Positions 40,088 to 49,327 of a stretch of 64,000 bases of DNA are shown in pieces. Location: NCBI GenBank assembly GCA_039934035.1, contig JBDTMZ010000156.1:62001-126000 (forward strand). The letters are read 5' to 3'. The stretch comes from Solibacter sp039934035 (lineage in GTDB: Bacteria > Acidobacteriota > Terriglobia > Bryobacterales > Bryobacteraceae). Position 1 is the stretch's first letter, and each line of letters begins with the position of its first letter. The position numbers and the translations under genes are program-made. The notes beneath the pieces were generated by a model. That model saw only the letters and a program-made list of their open reading frames with translations. It ran no database searches and was not told the origin of the DNA.

Positions 40088-40807
40088 TTGGCACGGCGAC
40101 GATTTTTTGTGGACACCATTCGCGGGGGCGCCGCGGAATTGCGCGGCGACGAAGCTCGCCACCTGACACGCGTTTTGCGGGTGGAAGAAGGGCAGCGCTT
40201 CGAGATCTCCGACAACCAGCACGCCTATCTGGCGGAGATCGAACGCGCCAAGGGCGAGCAAGTAACCTTTCGCGTGATCGAGCCCCTGCCGGCGGTCACC
40301 TCGCCGGTCTCGATCACGCTGTGCGCCTCCATCGTCAAGTTCGATCGCTTCGAGTGGATGCTCGAGAAGGCCACGGAACTGGGCGTCGACCGCATTCTGC
40401 CGGTGGCCGCGGCGCGCACGGAGAAGGGGCTGTTCGACGCCTCACGCAAACGCAGCGAGCGCTGGCAGCGGATCGCGCGGGAGAGCAGCCAGCAATCGCG
40501 GCGCGTGCGCATTCCCGAAATCCTGGCGGCCGTGCGTTTCGAACAGTGCCTGACGGAAACCGCCGGGCACCGCTACTTTCTGGACGAAGCCACCGCACCG
40601 CCGCTGCTCTCCCAAATTCCCGCCGAGCGGTCTGACACCGCCGCGCTGCTCATCGGACCGGAAGGCGGGTGGACCGACCTGGAACGGCAGCAGGCGATCG
40701 AGGCGCACTGGCAGCCCGTCTCGCTGGGCCCCCTGATTCTCCGTGCGGAAACGGCCGCCTGCGCCGCACTGGCGATTGTCTGGAACGCGTGGCTCGCCGA
40801 GGCGTGA
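40088..40807 (+). CDS. rsmE: 16S rRNA (uracil-1498-N3)-methyltransferase
   Basis: 239 residues from a TTG start (LARRRFFVD, the usual RsmE opening). An N-terminal PUA-like part (DEARHLTRVLRVEEGQ) precedes a SPOUT knot: LEKATELGVDRILPV, then the SAM-binding IGPEGGWTDLE and SLGPLILRAETAACAAL, which are diagnostic for RsmE. It methylates U1498 of 16S rRNA. No RBS is visible; the start is chosen by family similarity. It precedes a metallophosphoesterase gene by 16 bases. Confidence 0.94.
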   Translation: MARRRFFVDTIRGGAAELRGDEARHLTRVLRVEEGQRFEISDNQHAYLAEIERAKGEQVTFRVIEPLPAVTSPVSITLCASIVKFDRFEWMLEKATELGVDRILPVAAARTEKGLFDASRKRSERWQRIARESSQQSRRVRIPEILAAVRFEQCLTETAGHRYFLDEATAPPLLSQIPAERSDTAALLIGPEGGWTDLERQQAIEAHWQPVSLGPLILRAETAACAALAIVWNAWLAEA

Positions 40808-40823
40808 GAAAATAAGACGAACA

Positions 40824-41972
40824 GTGACGAATTTTCCCCTGGATACGGTCCTCATCCTGGTTTTTGCGTTTGTGCATTGGCGGATCACGCGGCTGTTGCT
40901 GGCCGGCACGTCGCGCCGCTGGGTACGCGTGTGCATTCTGGCCTTCGCCATTCTTATAGCGGCAGCGTACGCCTTCACCTTTTCGCGCGTGGGCGCCGCG
41001 CTGCGAATGCCGACCGCGATTGCCAGCATTCTGGGCGCGGGCTCGCTGACCTATTTCATGACGCTTACCGGGGTGCTGACGATCTATCAGGTGCTGCACG
41101 CCGCGCGCCGGGCGTTGCCGCCGGAGACCGACGCCGGACGGCGCCGCCTGCTCGATGCGGCGGGCGGAGTGCTGATGGCCGCGCCCTTCGCCGCGGTGGG
41201 CTATGGAGCTTTCATCCAGCGCACGGATTTTCGCGTGCGCGAGGTGGATGTCCCGCTGGTCAATCTTCCGCCCGATCTCGAAGGTCTGCGCATCCTGCAC
41301 CTCAGCGACATCCATCTCAGCGCTTTCTTGAGCGAAGCGGAATTCGCACGCGTGGTGGATTCCGCGCAGGCGCTGCATCCGCACCTCGCCGTGGTGACCG
41401 GCGATCTGATCAGTGGTCATACCGACCCGCTGGATGCCTGCATTCGCCAGTTGGTGCGCATCAAAGCCGACGCCGGCATCTTCGCCTGCATGGGCAATCA
41501 CGAACGCTATGCGCGGGTGGAAGCTTATACCGCGCGGGAATCCGCCCGACTGGGAATGCGCTTCCTGCGCAGCCAGTCGCAGGCTCTCCGTTTCGGCAAT
41601 GCCACCGTGAATCTGGTGGGCCTCGACTTCGAATCGCAGCGCTCCCGGGGGGCTTACCTGCGCGGCGCGGAACGCCTGATCGTGCCCGGGGCCACCAACA
41701 TTTTGCTGCAGCACAATCCCGACGTGTTTCCCGAGGCTGCCCGTCAGGGGTATAATTTGCTGCTTGCGGGGCATACGCATGGCGGACAGGTTACGGTGGA
41801 AATTCTGGATCAGGCAATTAACCCGGCGCGCTTCTTTACACCCTATGTTTACGGCCTGTATCGCCAGGGAGACGCCGCAGCTTATGTCACGCGCGGAATC
41901 GGCACGATCGGCATTCCAGCCCGGATCGGAGCACCGCCGGAGATTTCTCTCTTGAGACTTAGAAAGGCCTAA
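40824..41972 (+). CDS. membrane-anchored metallophosphoesterase
   Basis: 382 residues from GTG 40824. Three or four hydrophobic helices lie in residues 1-130, then a calcineurin-like phosphoesterase domain: LHLSDIHLS, VVTGDLI, MGNHERY, LLQHNPD and LLAGHTHGGQ, i.e. the D-x-H, GD, GNH and GHxH metal motifs. Related YkuE-type proteins act on envelope lipids or nucleotides; substrate is unknown here. It is followed after 12 bases by a second, unrelated phosphoesterase. Confidence 0.88.
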   Translation: MTNFPLDTVLILVFAFVHWRITRLLLAGTSRRWVRVCILAFAILIAAAYAFTFSRVGAALRMPTAIASILGAGSLTYFMTLTGVLTIYQVLHAARRALPPETDAGRRRLLDAAGGVLMAAPFAAVGYGAFIQRTDFRVREVDVPLVNLPPDLEGLRILHLSDIHLSAFLSEAEFARVVDSAQALHPHLAVVTGDLISGHTDPLDACIRQLVRIKADAGIFACMGNHERYARVEAYTARESARLGMRFLRSQSQALRFGNATVNLVGLDFESQRSRGAYLRGAERLIVPGATNILLQHNPDVFPEAARQGYNLLLAGHTHGGQVTVEILDQAINPARFFTPYVYGLYRQGDAAAYVTRGIGTIGIPARIGAPPEISLLRLRKA

Positions 41973-41984
41973 CCCGGTTTTCAC

Positions 41985-42725
41985 GTGCGATATCTCATCC
42001 TCAGCGATCTTCACGCCAATCTCGAAGCTCTGGAAGCCGTCATCGCGCAATCCGCGGGGCAGTACGACCGTGCGCTGTGCTGCGGCGATCTTGTAGGCTA
42101 CGGGGCGGACCCGAATTCCGTCTGCGACTGGGTGCGCGCCGACTGCGCGGCCGTGGTGCGCGGCAATCACGATCGCGCGTCCACCGGGCAGGACGATCTG
42201 GAGTGGTTCAACCCGGTGGCTCGCAGCGCGGCCGTATGGACGCTGGAAAATCTGTCGCGGGAGAACACGGAGTACATTCTCCAGTTGCCGCGCGGCCCGC
42301 TCACGGTGGATGGATTCCAGCTATTCCACGGCTCGCCTTACGACGAAGATGAGTACGTGATCGCCGCCGGGGAAGCCGGGCAGGCCTTCGGGTATCTCGA
42401 AGCGCGGGTGGGGTTCTTCGGCCACACGCACGTGCAGGGCGGATTCATCTGGAATCAAGGCCGCGTCGAGACCATTCTGCGGACGCCGGCGGGCAGCGAG
42501 TCGCAGATGCTGGCAATCGACCCCGGCTGCGCGTATATGATCAACCCGGGCTCCTGCGGCCAACCCCGCGATGGCGATGCGCGCGCGGCCTATGCCATTT
42601 ACGATGCGGGAGAACGCGAAGTGACTTACTACCGCGTGAAGTACAATCTTGCCGCCGCGCAGAAGAAGATTCACGCCGCCGGGCTTCCGTCGATCCTGGC
42701 CGATCGCCTGGCCGTGGGCCGCTAG
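41985..42725 (+). CDS. cytoplasmic metallophosphoesterase (YfcE/ApaH-like)
   Basis: 246 residues from GTG 41985. The motifs ILSDLHANLEAL, CCGDLVGYGADP, VRGNHDRA, FFGHTHVQ and NPGSCGQPRDGD are those of small bacterial phosphodiesterases of the YfcE/ApaH-like group. No signal peptide. It follows the membrane-bound phosphoesterase, so both may be in one transcript, with eight bases to the next gene. Substrate unknown. Confidence 0.88.
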   Translation: MRYLILSDLHANLEALEAVIAQSAGQYDRALCCGDLVGYGADPNSVCDWVRADCAAVVRGNHDRASTGQDDLEWFNPVARSAAVWTLENLSRENTEYILQLPRGPLTVDGFQLFHGSPYDEDEYVIAAGEAGQAFGYLEARVGFFGHTHVQGGFIWNQGRVETILRTPAGSESQMLAIDPGCAYMINPGSCGQPRDGDARAAYAIYDAGEREVTYYRVKYNLAAAQKKIHAAGLPSILADRLAVGR

Positions 42726-42733
42726 CCCGAGCG

Positions 42734-44833
42734 ATGAAACTCACTCGCGAGAACGCCGCCGCACTGGCTGTGCTGGCGGTCGTGCTGCTGCTGAATGGCT
42801 GGGCGTTGCGCGCGGATCTGCATTCGGGCGGCGTCGATCTCAACGACAACGTGTCGCATTTCCGCCTGCTCTCGGGCATGGTGTCCGCGCTGGAATCGGG
42901 CGGCAATCCCCTGGATTTCTGGAGTCCCGAGTGGTCGTTCGGTTTTCCGCTGGTGCGTGTCTACCAACCGCTGGCGCATCTTCTGGTGGTGGCCCTGTAC
43001 TTCGCGTTGGGCAAAAGTGTCGGGCTGATGACCGTGTTTGTGTGGACGCGCTACCTTGCGGTAGTGCTGCTGCCGCTGAGCTTCTTCGCGTTGGTGCGCT
43101 GTCTCAAGCTGCCGCGCTCCGCCGCTCTTGCCGCGGCCTGCCTCGCACCGATGATTTCCACGCCGCAACTCTACGGCCTGGAATACGAGAGCTACGTGTG
43201 GGCCGGCTTCGGCCTGTTTCCGCAAGCGGTGGCCACGCACTTCCTGCTGCTCGCGCTGGGCTGCGGGTACCGTGCGCTGCGCGGCGGGGCATCGGCGGTG
43301 CTGGCCGGAGTACTGTTGGGGTGCGCCTTTCTGTGCCAGTTCGTGTACGGGTACATGGGGGCGCTGTCCATCGTGCTGCTGGCGCTGCTGCCTGAAAGGA
43401 AAAGCGCGCCGGAGTCCGCGCTGGCCGGGAGGCTCAAGCGCGTGGCATGGATGGGCGTTACCGCCCTCGCGCTCGCCGCTTTCCAGCTTCTTCCTCTGTG
43501 GATCGATCGCGCGCTGATCAATCCCACGCCGGCGGACCAGTTGTGGAAGTCCGACTCGTTCGGCGCCGGACAGGTGTTGGGATGGCTGGTCACGGGCCAA
43601 CTGCTGGATCATGGACGCCTGCCCGTGTTGTCGCTGCTCGCGCTCGCCGGCGCGATTTTGCTGGGGCTGCGGCATTTCTCGAGCGCAGGAATGGGAATGC
43701 CAGGGAAGTTTGCGCTGGCCGGCGCGGGCCTGTGGCTCCTGCTCTTCTGCGGCCGGCCGCTTTGGGGGCCCGCGCTGTATTTGTTCGGCGTAACGCGCGA
43801 TCTACCTTTGCATCGCGTGCTGGCGGGCGCGCAAATCTTTCTGGTGCTGCTCGCCGCCATCGCATTTGCCGCCCTGTGGGACCTGGTGGCGCAGCGCGTG
43901 CACATCGCCGCGGCGGCGACGGTCGCGCTGGCGCTGCTGTATCCGATGGCGGCGGACCGCACGCAGTATCTCGACCTCAACGCGTCCCGCCTGCAGCGCA
44001 CCGTGGAGTCCATGCAGGCGGACCGTCCCGCGCTCGATGGCCTGCTGGCGGCTCTGCGGCGGAACGGCGGACGCGCCTTCGCGGGTCTAAATACCGCCAC
44101 CAGTTGGGGCCCCAGTTTCCGGGTCGGCGCCGTGCCCATGTATCACGTGTTGGCGGCGGCGGGGATTCCCACTGTGGGTTATCTCTCGCACACCATGGCG
44201 CTGACCGCGCCGGTCCTGCTGGATTTCGGTGAGCGGAATCCCGCCCACTATCGCCTCTTCGACGTCACCAGTTTTATTGTGCCGTCGAATACACGGTATC
44301 CGGTGCCGCCGTTCCTCAAAGCGGGTGCGGTGTTCGGCCGCTTTCAGATTTATGAGACTCCCGCCAACGGTTACTTCGATCTCGTCGACGTGACGGAGGG
44401 GCTGCCCCTGGAGCGCGATTCGTTCGGCGATGCGGGCCGATCGTGGTTGCGTGGTCCCGACCTGGCGCAGCGGCGGCACACGTGGTTCGGGCTTCCCGGA
44501 GAGCGGCCCCAAGTCCCGCCTGCAGTTCCCGCGACGCCGCCCGGCGAGATCGCGTCCGCAGGCGAAAGCGCAGGCGCTTACCGCGCCACATGGGAGGCTC
44601 AGCGTCCCGCGTGGGCCCTGTTTAAAATGACGTACCACCCCAACTGGAAGGCATCGCTTGACGGGCGTCCGGCGCCGCTCGCGATGGTTTCCCCGGGCTT
44701 CGCCGCAGTGCCGGCGCCGGCCGGGCGCCACACGCTCGAAATGCGTTATCAAGGCAGCGCCTGGAAACTCTGGCTGGCGCTCGGCGGGATGCTCGCGGCC
44801 GCCGGCCTGGCATTTGTCGAGCGGCGGGTTTAG
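42734..44833 (+). CDS. large polytopic membrane protein (PTPS-related/GT-C-like)
   Basis: 699 residues with about 12 transmembrane helices in residues 5-420 and a C-terminal periplasmic region ending in a final membrane helix (WLALGGMLAAAGLAFV). The first loop has DLNDNVSHFRLLSGMV with acidic residues, and later SPEWSFGFPLVRVYQPLAH, the pattern of PTPS-related membrane proteins and GT-C glycosyltransferases that use lipid-linked sugars. A glycosyltransferase role is inference. Its TAG stop overlaps the stop of the converging SDR gene by four bases. Confidence 0.75.
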   Translation: MKLTRENAAALAVLAVVLLLNGWALRADLHSGGVDLNDNVSHFRLLSGMVSALESGGNPLDFWSPEWSFGFPLVRVYQPLAHLLVVALYFALGKSVGLMTVFVWTRYLAVVLLPLSFFALVRCLKLPRSAALAAACLAPMISTPQLYGLEYESYVWAGFGLFPQAVATHFLLLALGCGYRALRGGASAVLAGVLLGCAFLCQFVYGYMGALSIVLLALLPERKSAPESALAGRLKRVAWMGVTALALAAFQLLPLWIDRALINPTPADQLWKSDSFGAGQVLGWLVTGQLLDHGRLPVLSLLALAGAILLGLRHFSSAGMGMPGKFALAGAGLWLLLFCGRPLWGPALYLFGVTRDLPLHRVLAGAQIFLVLLAAIAFAALWDLVAQRVHIAAAATVALALLYPMAADRTQYLDLNASRLQRTVESMQADRPALDGLLAALRRNGGRAFAGLNTATSWGPSFRVGAVPMYHVLAAAGIPTVGYLSHTMALTAPVLLDFGERNPAHYRLFDVTSFIVPSNTRYPVPPFLKAGAVFGRFQIYETPANGYFDLVDVTEGLPLERDSFGDAGRSWLRGPDLAQRRHTWFGLPGERPQVPPAVPATPPGEIASAGESAGAYRATWEAQRPAWALFKMTYHPNWKASLDGRPAPLAMVSPGFAAVPAPAGRHTLEMRYQGSAWKLWLALGGMLAAAGLAFVERRV

Positions 44834-45570
44834 TACATCACCCAGCCTCCATCGACATTCAGCACTTGCCCGGTCATGCCGTCGCTCAGTTCCGAACTCA
44901 GAAACAGACAGACGCGCGCCACGTCCAGCGGCAGGATTCTTCGCTGCAGACTCTGCTGTGCCACGATACTCCGCGCCAACTCCTCCGGTAGCACCTTCGC
45001 CTCCGATTCCGTCTGGATCGCTCCCGGCGTGATGCAATTCACGTGAACGTTGCGCGGCCCCATCTCGCGCGCCACCGATCGCGTCAGCCCGATCACACCG
45101 CCCTTGGACGACACGTAGTGCGCCAGCAGGCCCATCCCCAGATGAAAGGTCACCGAGGAGAGGTTGACCACCTTCCCGCTGCGCCGCGCCGTCATGTGCG
45201 GCAACACCAGTTGCAGGGTATGGAACATGCTCTTGAGATTGATGTCGTGCATCTCGTCCCACTGCGCCTCGCTCATTTCGAGAAACGCCTGACGCGGATA
45301 GATGCCGGCATTATTGATCAGCACGTCGATACCGCCGGCGCGCGCCGCCCCGTCTATCCATGCGGCGAGGTCGGCCCGGCGTCGCACGTCTCCGGCATAG
45401 GCAGTGGCTTTTCCGCCCGCTTGGACGATGGAGGCGGCAACCTTTTCGCAGCCTTCCACGTCCCGGTCTAATATATGTACATGCGCGCCATGATCGGCAA
45501 AAAGCCGCGCTATGGCCTCGCCGATTCCGGTGGCTGCGCCGCTGACCATGGCGACCCGATTCTTGAGCAT
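44830..45570 (-). CDS. short-chain dehydrogenase/reductase
   Basis: 246 residues from ATG 45568-45570. Classical SDR features: GAATGIGE cofactor loop, DVRRRAD, NNAG(IYP), catalytic Ser in LSSVTFHLG, Tyr-x-x-x-Lys as YVSSK, and PGAI. FLSSELSDGMTGQVLNVDGG is the standard C-terminus. NAD(P)-dependent oxidoreductase, substrate unknown. A long upstream in-frame extension overlaps the next, divergent gene and is rejected. Convergent with the membrane protein gene. Confidence 0.92.
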   Translation of the reverse strand: MLKNRVAMVSGAATGIGEAIARLFADHGAHVHILDRDVEGCEKVAASIVQAGGKATAYAGDVRRRADLAAWIDGAARAGGIDVLINNAGIYPRQAFLEMSEAQWDEMHDINLKSMFHTLQLVLPHMTARRSGKVVNLSSVTFHLGMGLLAHYVSSKGGVIGLTRSVAREMGPRNVHVNCITPGAIQTESEAKVLPEELARSIVAQQSLQRRILPLDVARVCLFLSSELSDGMTGQVLNVDGGWVMY

Positions 45571-45658
45571 GGCCACATCATAACCTGCGCTCGCAGAGCG
45601 GCAGAAAGGTGTGGGTTCGCAGGGCGGAGCATGGCGTGCTCTTACCGGATCAACTTCT

Positions 45659-47143
45659 ATGCACCTTGACCTTCTTCTCTGCTGCCTGGCCCTTTTCTCG
45701 CCCCATGCCGGGGACGATTCCGCGAAGACGCCGGTGTCAGACCCTCCCGCGTCCAACGCGCCGGCTGTCCTCTCCCGTACAAAAGCATTGCCTCCGTCCG
45801 ATGCCGCGACCGGCGGCGGAGACCCTGCGCCAAACGGGCCGGCGCCGGGCAATGTGCTGCCGGTCGCGCCCAATCCCGTGGTAATTCAAGCGGAGGAACG
45901 CTCCGTAAACTGGGTGGGCCTGACCCGCGGCGGACTCAGCTTCATTGGCGTGATGCACGCCTTTCGCCTGGCCACAGAGGCAGGCACGCGCGCCGGCGGT
46001 TTCGGCCTGGGCGATGGCTACACGTCGAGCGTGGCCCGCCTGCATGGCTGGGCCGATGGCGACCCGTTTTATGTGAACTACGTCGGCCACCCCATGCAGG
46101 GCGCGGTCGCCAATGCCCTATGGCAAATTAATGATCGCCGCTTCGCCCACGTGGAATTCGGGCGCGCCCCGGATTATTGGAAGAGCAAACTGCGCGGCGC
46201 CGCCTTTGCCTGGGCCTTCAGCGAGCAGTTTGAAATCGGTCCCTTGAGTGAAGCGTCCATCGGCCATATTCAGCGCGATTTTCCGCAGCAGGGTCTGGTC
46301 GATCACGTGGTGACTCCCTCCATCGGCCTGGCGTGGAGCATTGGGGAGGATGTGCTCGACCGGTACGTGGTTCGCCCCATCGAGGATCGCACTTATAATC
46401 GCTGGGTGCGGCTGGCGGCGCGCGGCTTTCTGAATCCGGCGCGCAGTTTCGCCAACGTATTGGCGTTGCGGCCGCCGTGGTATCGCACGTCGCGCGCCGG
46501 CATTCTCGGGTACGCTCCCATGACGGACGCCAGACTCACCGCGGATGCGGCTGCCGCGGGCGCGGGCGGTGCGTCCCCGGACTTGCCGGCTGCCGCTCCC
46601 TTCGAATTCGCTCCCCTGCCGGTGTGGCGCCAATTCGGCGCCAATCCCTGTGCGGGCGGCGGCGGAGAGGCCGCATGGCGCTTCGTCAGGGACTGGCAAC
46701 TCGTGGCGACGGTGAGCGGGTGCAAGGTGATGGGACTGCCGGAAAATGTTAGCGCCGACACACTGCTCTACCAGATTGGGCCGCGCTGGACGCCGGCCGC
46801 CGGTGGGAAATGGTCGCCTTATGCGCATCTGCTGATCGGTGGGTTGAAAGTCACGCAGGAGCGCTTGGACCCAGCCGCGCAGGCGGCCGTGCTCGCCGCC
46901 AACCGGCAGCTCGACCCGTCACTCCATTACACGCTTCACGATCAGTACACGACGACCACGGAGGCCAACGCGCTCGCGGTCACCGCCGGCATCGGGGTGG
47001 ACTATAAGTTGAACTCCGCCTTCGCACTGCGCATCGCCAATCTGGAATACCTGCGAGCTCATGCGCCGGCGATGGGCGGAGTTACTTACGGCCAGGGGTT
47101 TCAGATGAGTGCCGGGATGGTGTTGCGGCTCGGCACGTGGTAG
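45659..47143 (+). CDS. secreted/outer-membrane protein, DUF3943-like, function unknown
   Basis: 494 residues from ATG 45659 (MHLDLLLCCLALFSPHAG, signal peptide). A Pro/Ala/Ser-rich linker is followed by a region with FYVNYVGHPMQGAVANALW, like the HPYxGA core of DUF3943-type proteins, and a C-terminal half with alternating beta strands ending FQMSAGMVLRLGTW, suggesting a beta-barrel. The in-frame start at 45611 lacks a leader and is less likely. Function unknown; likely outer membrane. Confidence 0.7.
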   Translation: MHLDLLLCCLALFSPHAGDDSAKTPVSDPPASNAPAVLSRTKALPPSDAATGGGDPAPNGPAPGNVLPVAPNPVVIQAEERSVNWVGLTRGGLSFIGVMHAFRLATEAGTRAGGFGLGDGYTSSVARLHGWADGDPFYVNYVGHPMQGAVANALWQINDRRFAHVEFGRAPDYWKSKLRGAAFAWAFSEQFEIGPLSEASIGHIQRDFPQQGLVDHVVTPSIGLAWSIGEDVLDRYVVRPIEDRTYNRWVRLAARGFLNPARSFANVLALRPPWYRTSRAGILGYAPMTDARLTADAAAAGAGGASPDLPAAAPFEFAPLPVWRQFGANPCAGGGGEAAWRFVRDWQLVATVSGCKVMGLPENVSADTLLYQIGPRWTPAAGGKWSPYAHLLIGGLKVTQERLDPAAQAAVLAANRQLDPSLHYTLHDQYTTTTEANALAVTAGIGVDYKLNSAFALRIANLEYLRAHAPAMGGVTYGQGFQMSAGMVLRLGTW

Positions 47144-47179
47144 GGCAGGGAATCGCCTTCGCCGCCGTCGCGCGAAAGC

Positions 47180-47515
47180 CTATTTCTTGCCGGAAGGCTC
47201 TGGCATCACCACACGGGCCGCTTCGCCGCGCGATTCCTTGCGCGCTTGTTGCGCTGCCGCCTGGTCTTTGAAGCGTTCGAAGCGGATGGCCTCTGCTACG
47301 CCGGAAGGCTTCACCGCAACGCGGTCCGCCTCGCCGGCCGGTTGGCTGGCGACCTCTTTGCGGTCGCCACGATCAGTCGCCGCCTGGCGCGCTGCTGCTC
47401 GCTCTTTCGCGCGCTCCCAGCGGATAGCCTCGCGCACATCGGCCTGGCCAAACGCCTGCACGGCGCTGCCGGCCAGCATGCCGGCAAGTACGGTAGCACT
47501 CAGCAATTTGCCCAT
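47180..47515 (-). CDS. small exported protein with duplicated charged segment
   Basis: 111 residues from ATG 47513-47515 with AGGAGG seven to nine bases upstream. Signal peptide LLSATVLAGMLAGSAVQAFGQ. The mature part contains two copies of a charged helix, REAIRWERAKERAAARQA and AEAIRFERFKDQAAAQQA, separated by about 25 residues, and a basic C-terminus. Likely an alpha-helical periplasmic protein; no named family recognised. Convergent with the DUF3943-like gene. Confidence 0.72.
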   Translation of the reverse strand: MGKLLSATVLAGMLAGSAVQAFGQADVREAIRWERAKERAAARQAATDRGDRKEVASQPAGEADRVAVKPSGVAEAIRFERFKDQAAAQQARKESRGEAARVVMPEPSGKK

Positions 47516-47899
47516 ATAGAACCTCCTGACGGGGGAAATGCACGTGGCGTGCCAGTACGCCAAACGCAGGAGAAATCGGGGGGTTCGGGCTGCGAGGCCC
47601 TCCCGAATACGCAAATTATGCCGGTAATTCAGGAGGTGCGCCGCCGTACACTCGAAGCCGCGTTGAAGTCGCGGACCGACACGATTTCAGCGGACTACAC
47701 CCGCGCGACCGGTGCCGGCCCGCGAGCAACACTCTAAATCGGATCTCATTCCGCCGGCATCTGGAGGAAAGGGAAGCTGTCGCCTGGCCGATGCCGGGCT
47801 CAGGCTCGCGCACCAAAGAGGGGATGGGATCGGGCCGGCGCGGAGGATGCTCACACAGGCAGCCTGCGGCGGCGAACGCTGCTGTTAACGGATCGCTAC
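47516..47899. other. 384-base intergenic region with no supported gene
   Basis: The divergent spacer between the small exported protein (minus) and the multihaem cytochrome (plus). It is GC-rich, with a GAGGCCCTCCCG-type short palindrome near 47597-47608, and several purine runs. I see no ORF with a credible RBS, no tRNA and no riboswitch fold I can support. Promoters for both genes must be here. Confidence 0.4.
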
Positions 47900-49327
47900 A
47901 TGAACCCCACACCACGAACTCCAGGATGGTACCTACTGACTCGCCACTGGGCGACGCTCACCGGCGCGGCGCTGGTTGCGACGGCGGGGTTTTCCCTGCT
48001 TTTTGTGGCTCCGCAGGAGGTCCGCGGGCACGCCTCCAACCCCTATGTCGGAATCGTTCTGTTCCTGATTCTACCGTTCGTATTCTTTGCGGGGCTGGGG
48101 CTGATTGCGGCGGGCCTTTATATCAGCAAGCGCGAACTTCGGGAGAGCTTGACCGGGATTCAGTTCGATCGCAAAGTGGCGATGCGGCGTCTGGGCATCT
48201 TCTGCCTGGTGACAACGCTGTTGAACGTCCTGATCGGCACGCAACTGACCTATCGGGCCGTGAAGCACATGGAAACACCGCAATTCTGCGGCGCGACTTG
48301 CCATACGATGGCGCCGGAATTCGCCGCCTACCAGAATTCGCCGCACTCCCGGGTGGAATGCGTAGAGTGCCACGTGTCTCCGGGCGCTGCGGGTTGGGTG
48401 CAAAGCAAGACGAATGGACTCCGGCAGCTGGTTCAGACTGTCTTCCATAAGGTACCGAAGCCGATCCCTTCGGCCATCGAGAGCGGTCGCCTGGTGCCCG
48501 CCCGGGAAACCTGCGAGAACTGCCATTGGCCGCAAAAATTCGGCGGCGTCCGTCTTCGTGTGATGAGCAAGTTTGCGGAGGACGAACAGAATAGCCGGTC
48601 GGAAACCGTGCTCTTGATGCTGGTGGGGGGAGACGGGATTTCCGGTATTCACGGGGCACACCTCGGGCCTGGGGTTCACATCCGTTTCGCGCCCGACGAC
48701 GCCGCGCGGCAGTCGATCTCAAGAGTCGAGTATCGAAATACAGTCACTGGCGAATCCAGGTCTTTCACGAATGGCGCCACAGCGCCCAAGGCACTACCGG
48801 TGGTGGAGATGCAATGCGTAGATTGCCACAATCGCCCGACCCATTCGTTCGATTTGCCCGAGCGGGCGTTGGACAAGGCACTTGCCGCGGGCGAGCTCCC
48901 TTCCACGCTGCCGTACATCAAGAAGAAAAGCCTGGAGGTCTTGAAGACTGCGTACCCCAGCAGGGACGACGCTGCCGGCAAACTCCCAGCGGCATTGGTG
49001 GAGTTCTACCGGAGCGAACACCCCGAGGTATACGCGCGGCGCGCCCAAGACATCGAGGCCGCGGCGAAGAAGGTACTCGCGATCTATAACAGAAACGTAT
49101 TCCCCGAACTCGGTGTCAAGTGGGGTACCTATCCAAACAATCTCGGCCACACGGATTCTCCAGGATGTTTTCGCTGTCACGACGGCGCACACGTGAGCGC
49201 GGACGGGAAAGCGATCGGGCAGGACTGCAATTCCTGTCACGAACCGCTGTCCATGGAAGAGACCTCGCCGGAAATCCTGAAGACACTGGGTCTGGCAGGC
49301 CGCCTTTCGAAGCTTCAGAGGCAATGA
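47900..49327 (+). CDS. NapC/NirT-like membrane-anchored multihaem cytochrome c
   Basis: 475 residues. Three transmembrane segments in residues 15-118 are followed by haem attachment sites: CGATCH (a CX3CH site, usual for the first haem of this type), CVECH, CENCH, CVDCH, CFRCH and CNSCH, six in all. The first two fit the NapC/NirT/NrfH quinol-dehydrogenase core (MAPEFAAYQNSPHSRVECVECHVSPG). It would take electrons from quinols to periplasmic partners. It is coupled by a four-base overlap (ATGA) to the next gene. No terminal reductase is adjacent. Confidence 0.9.
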   Translation: MNPTPRTPGWYLLTRHWATLTGAALVATAGFSLLFVAPQEVRGHASNPYVGIVLFLILPFVFFAGLGLIAAGLYISKRELRESLTGIQFDRKVAMRRLGIFCLVTTLLNVLIGTQLTYRAVKHMETPQFCGATCHTMAPEFAAYQNSPHSRVECVECHVSPGAAGWVQSKTNGLRQLVQTVFHKVPKPIPSAIESGRLVPARETCENCHWPQKFGGVRLRVMSKFAEDEQNSRSETVLLMLVGGDGISGIHGAHLGPGVHIRFAPDDAARQSISRVEYRNTVTGESRSFTNGATAPKALPVVEMQCVDCHNRPTHSFDLPERALDKALAAGELPSTLPYIKKKSLEVLKTAYPSRDDAAGKLPAALVEFYRSEHPEVYARRAQDIEAAAKKVLAIYNRNVFPELGVKWGTYPNNLGHTDSPGCFRCHDGAHVSADGKAIGQDCNSCHEPLSMEETSPEILKTLGLAGRLSKLQRQ

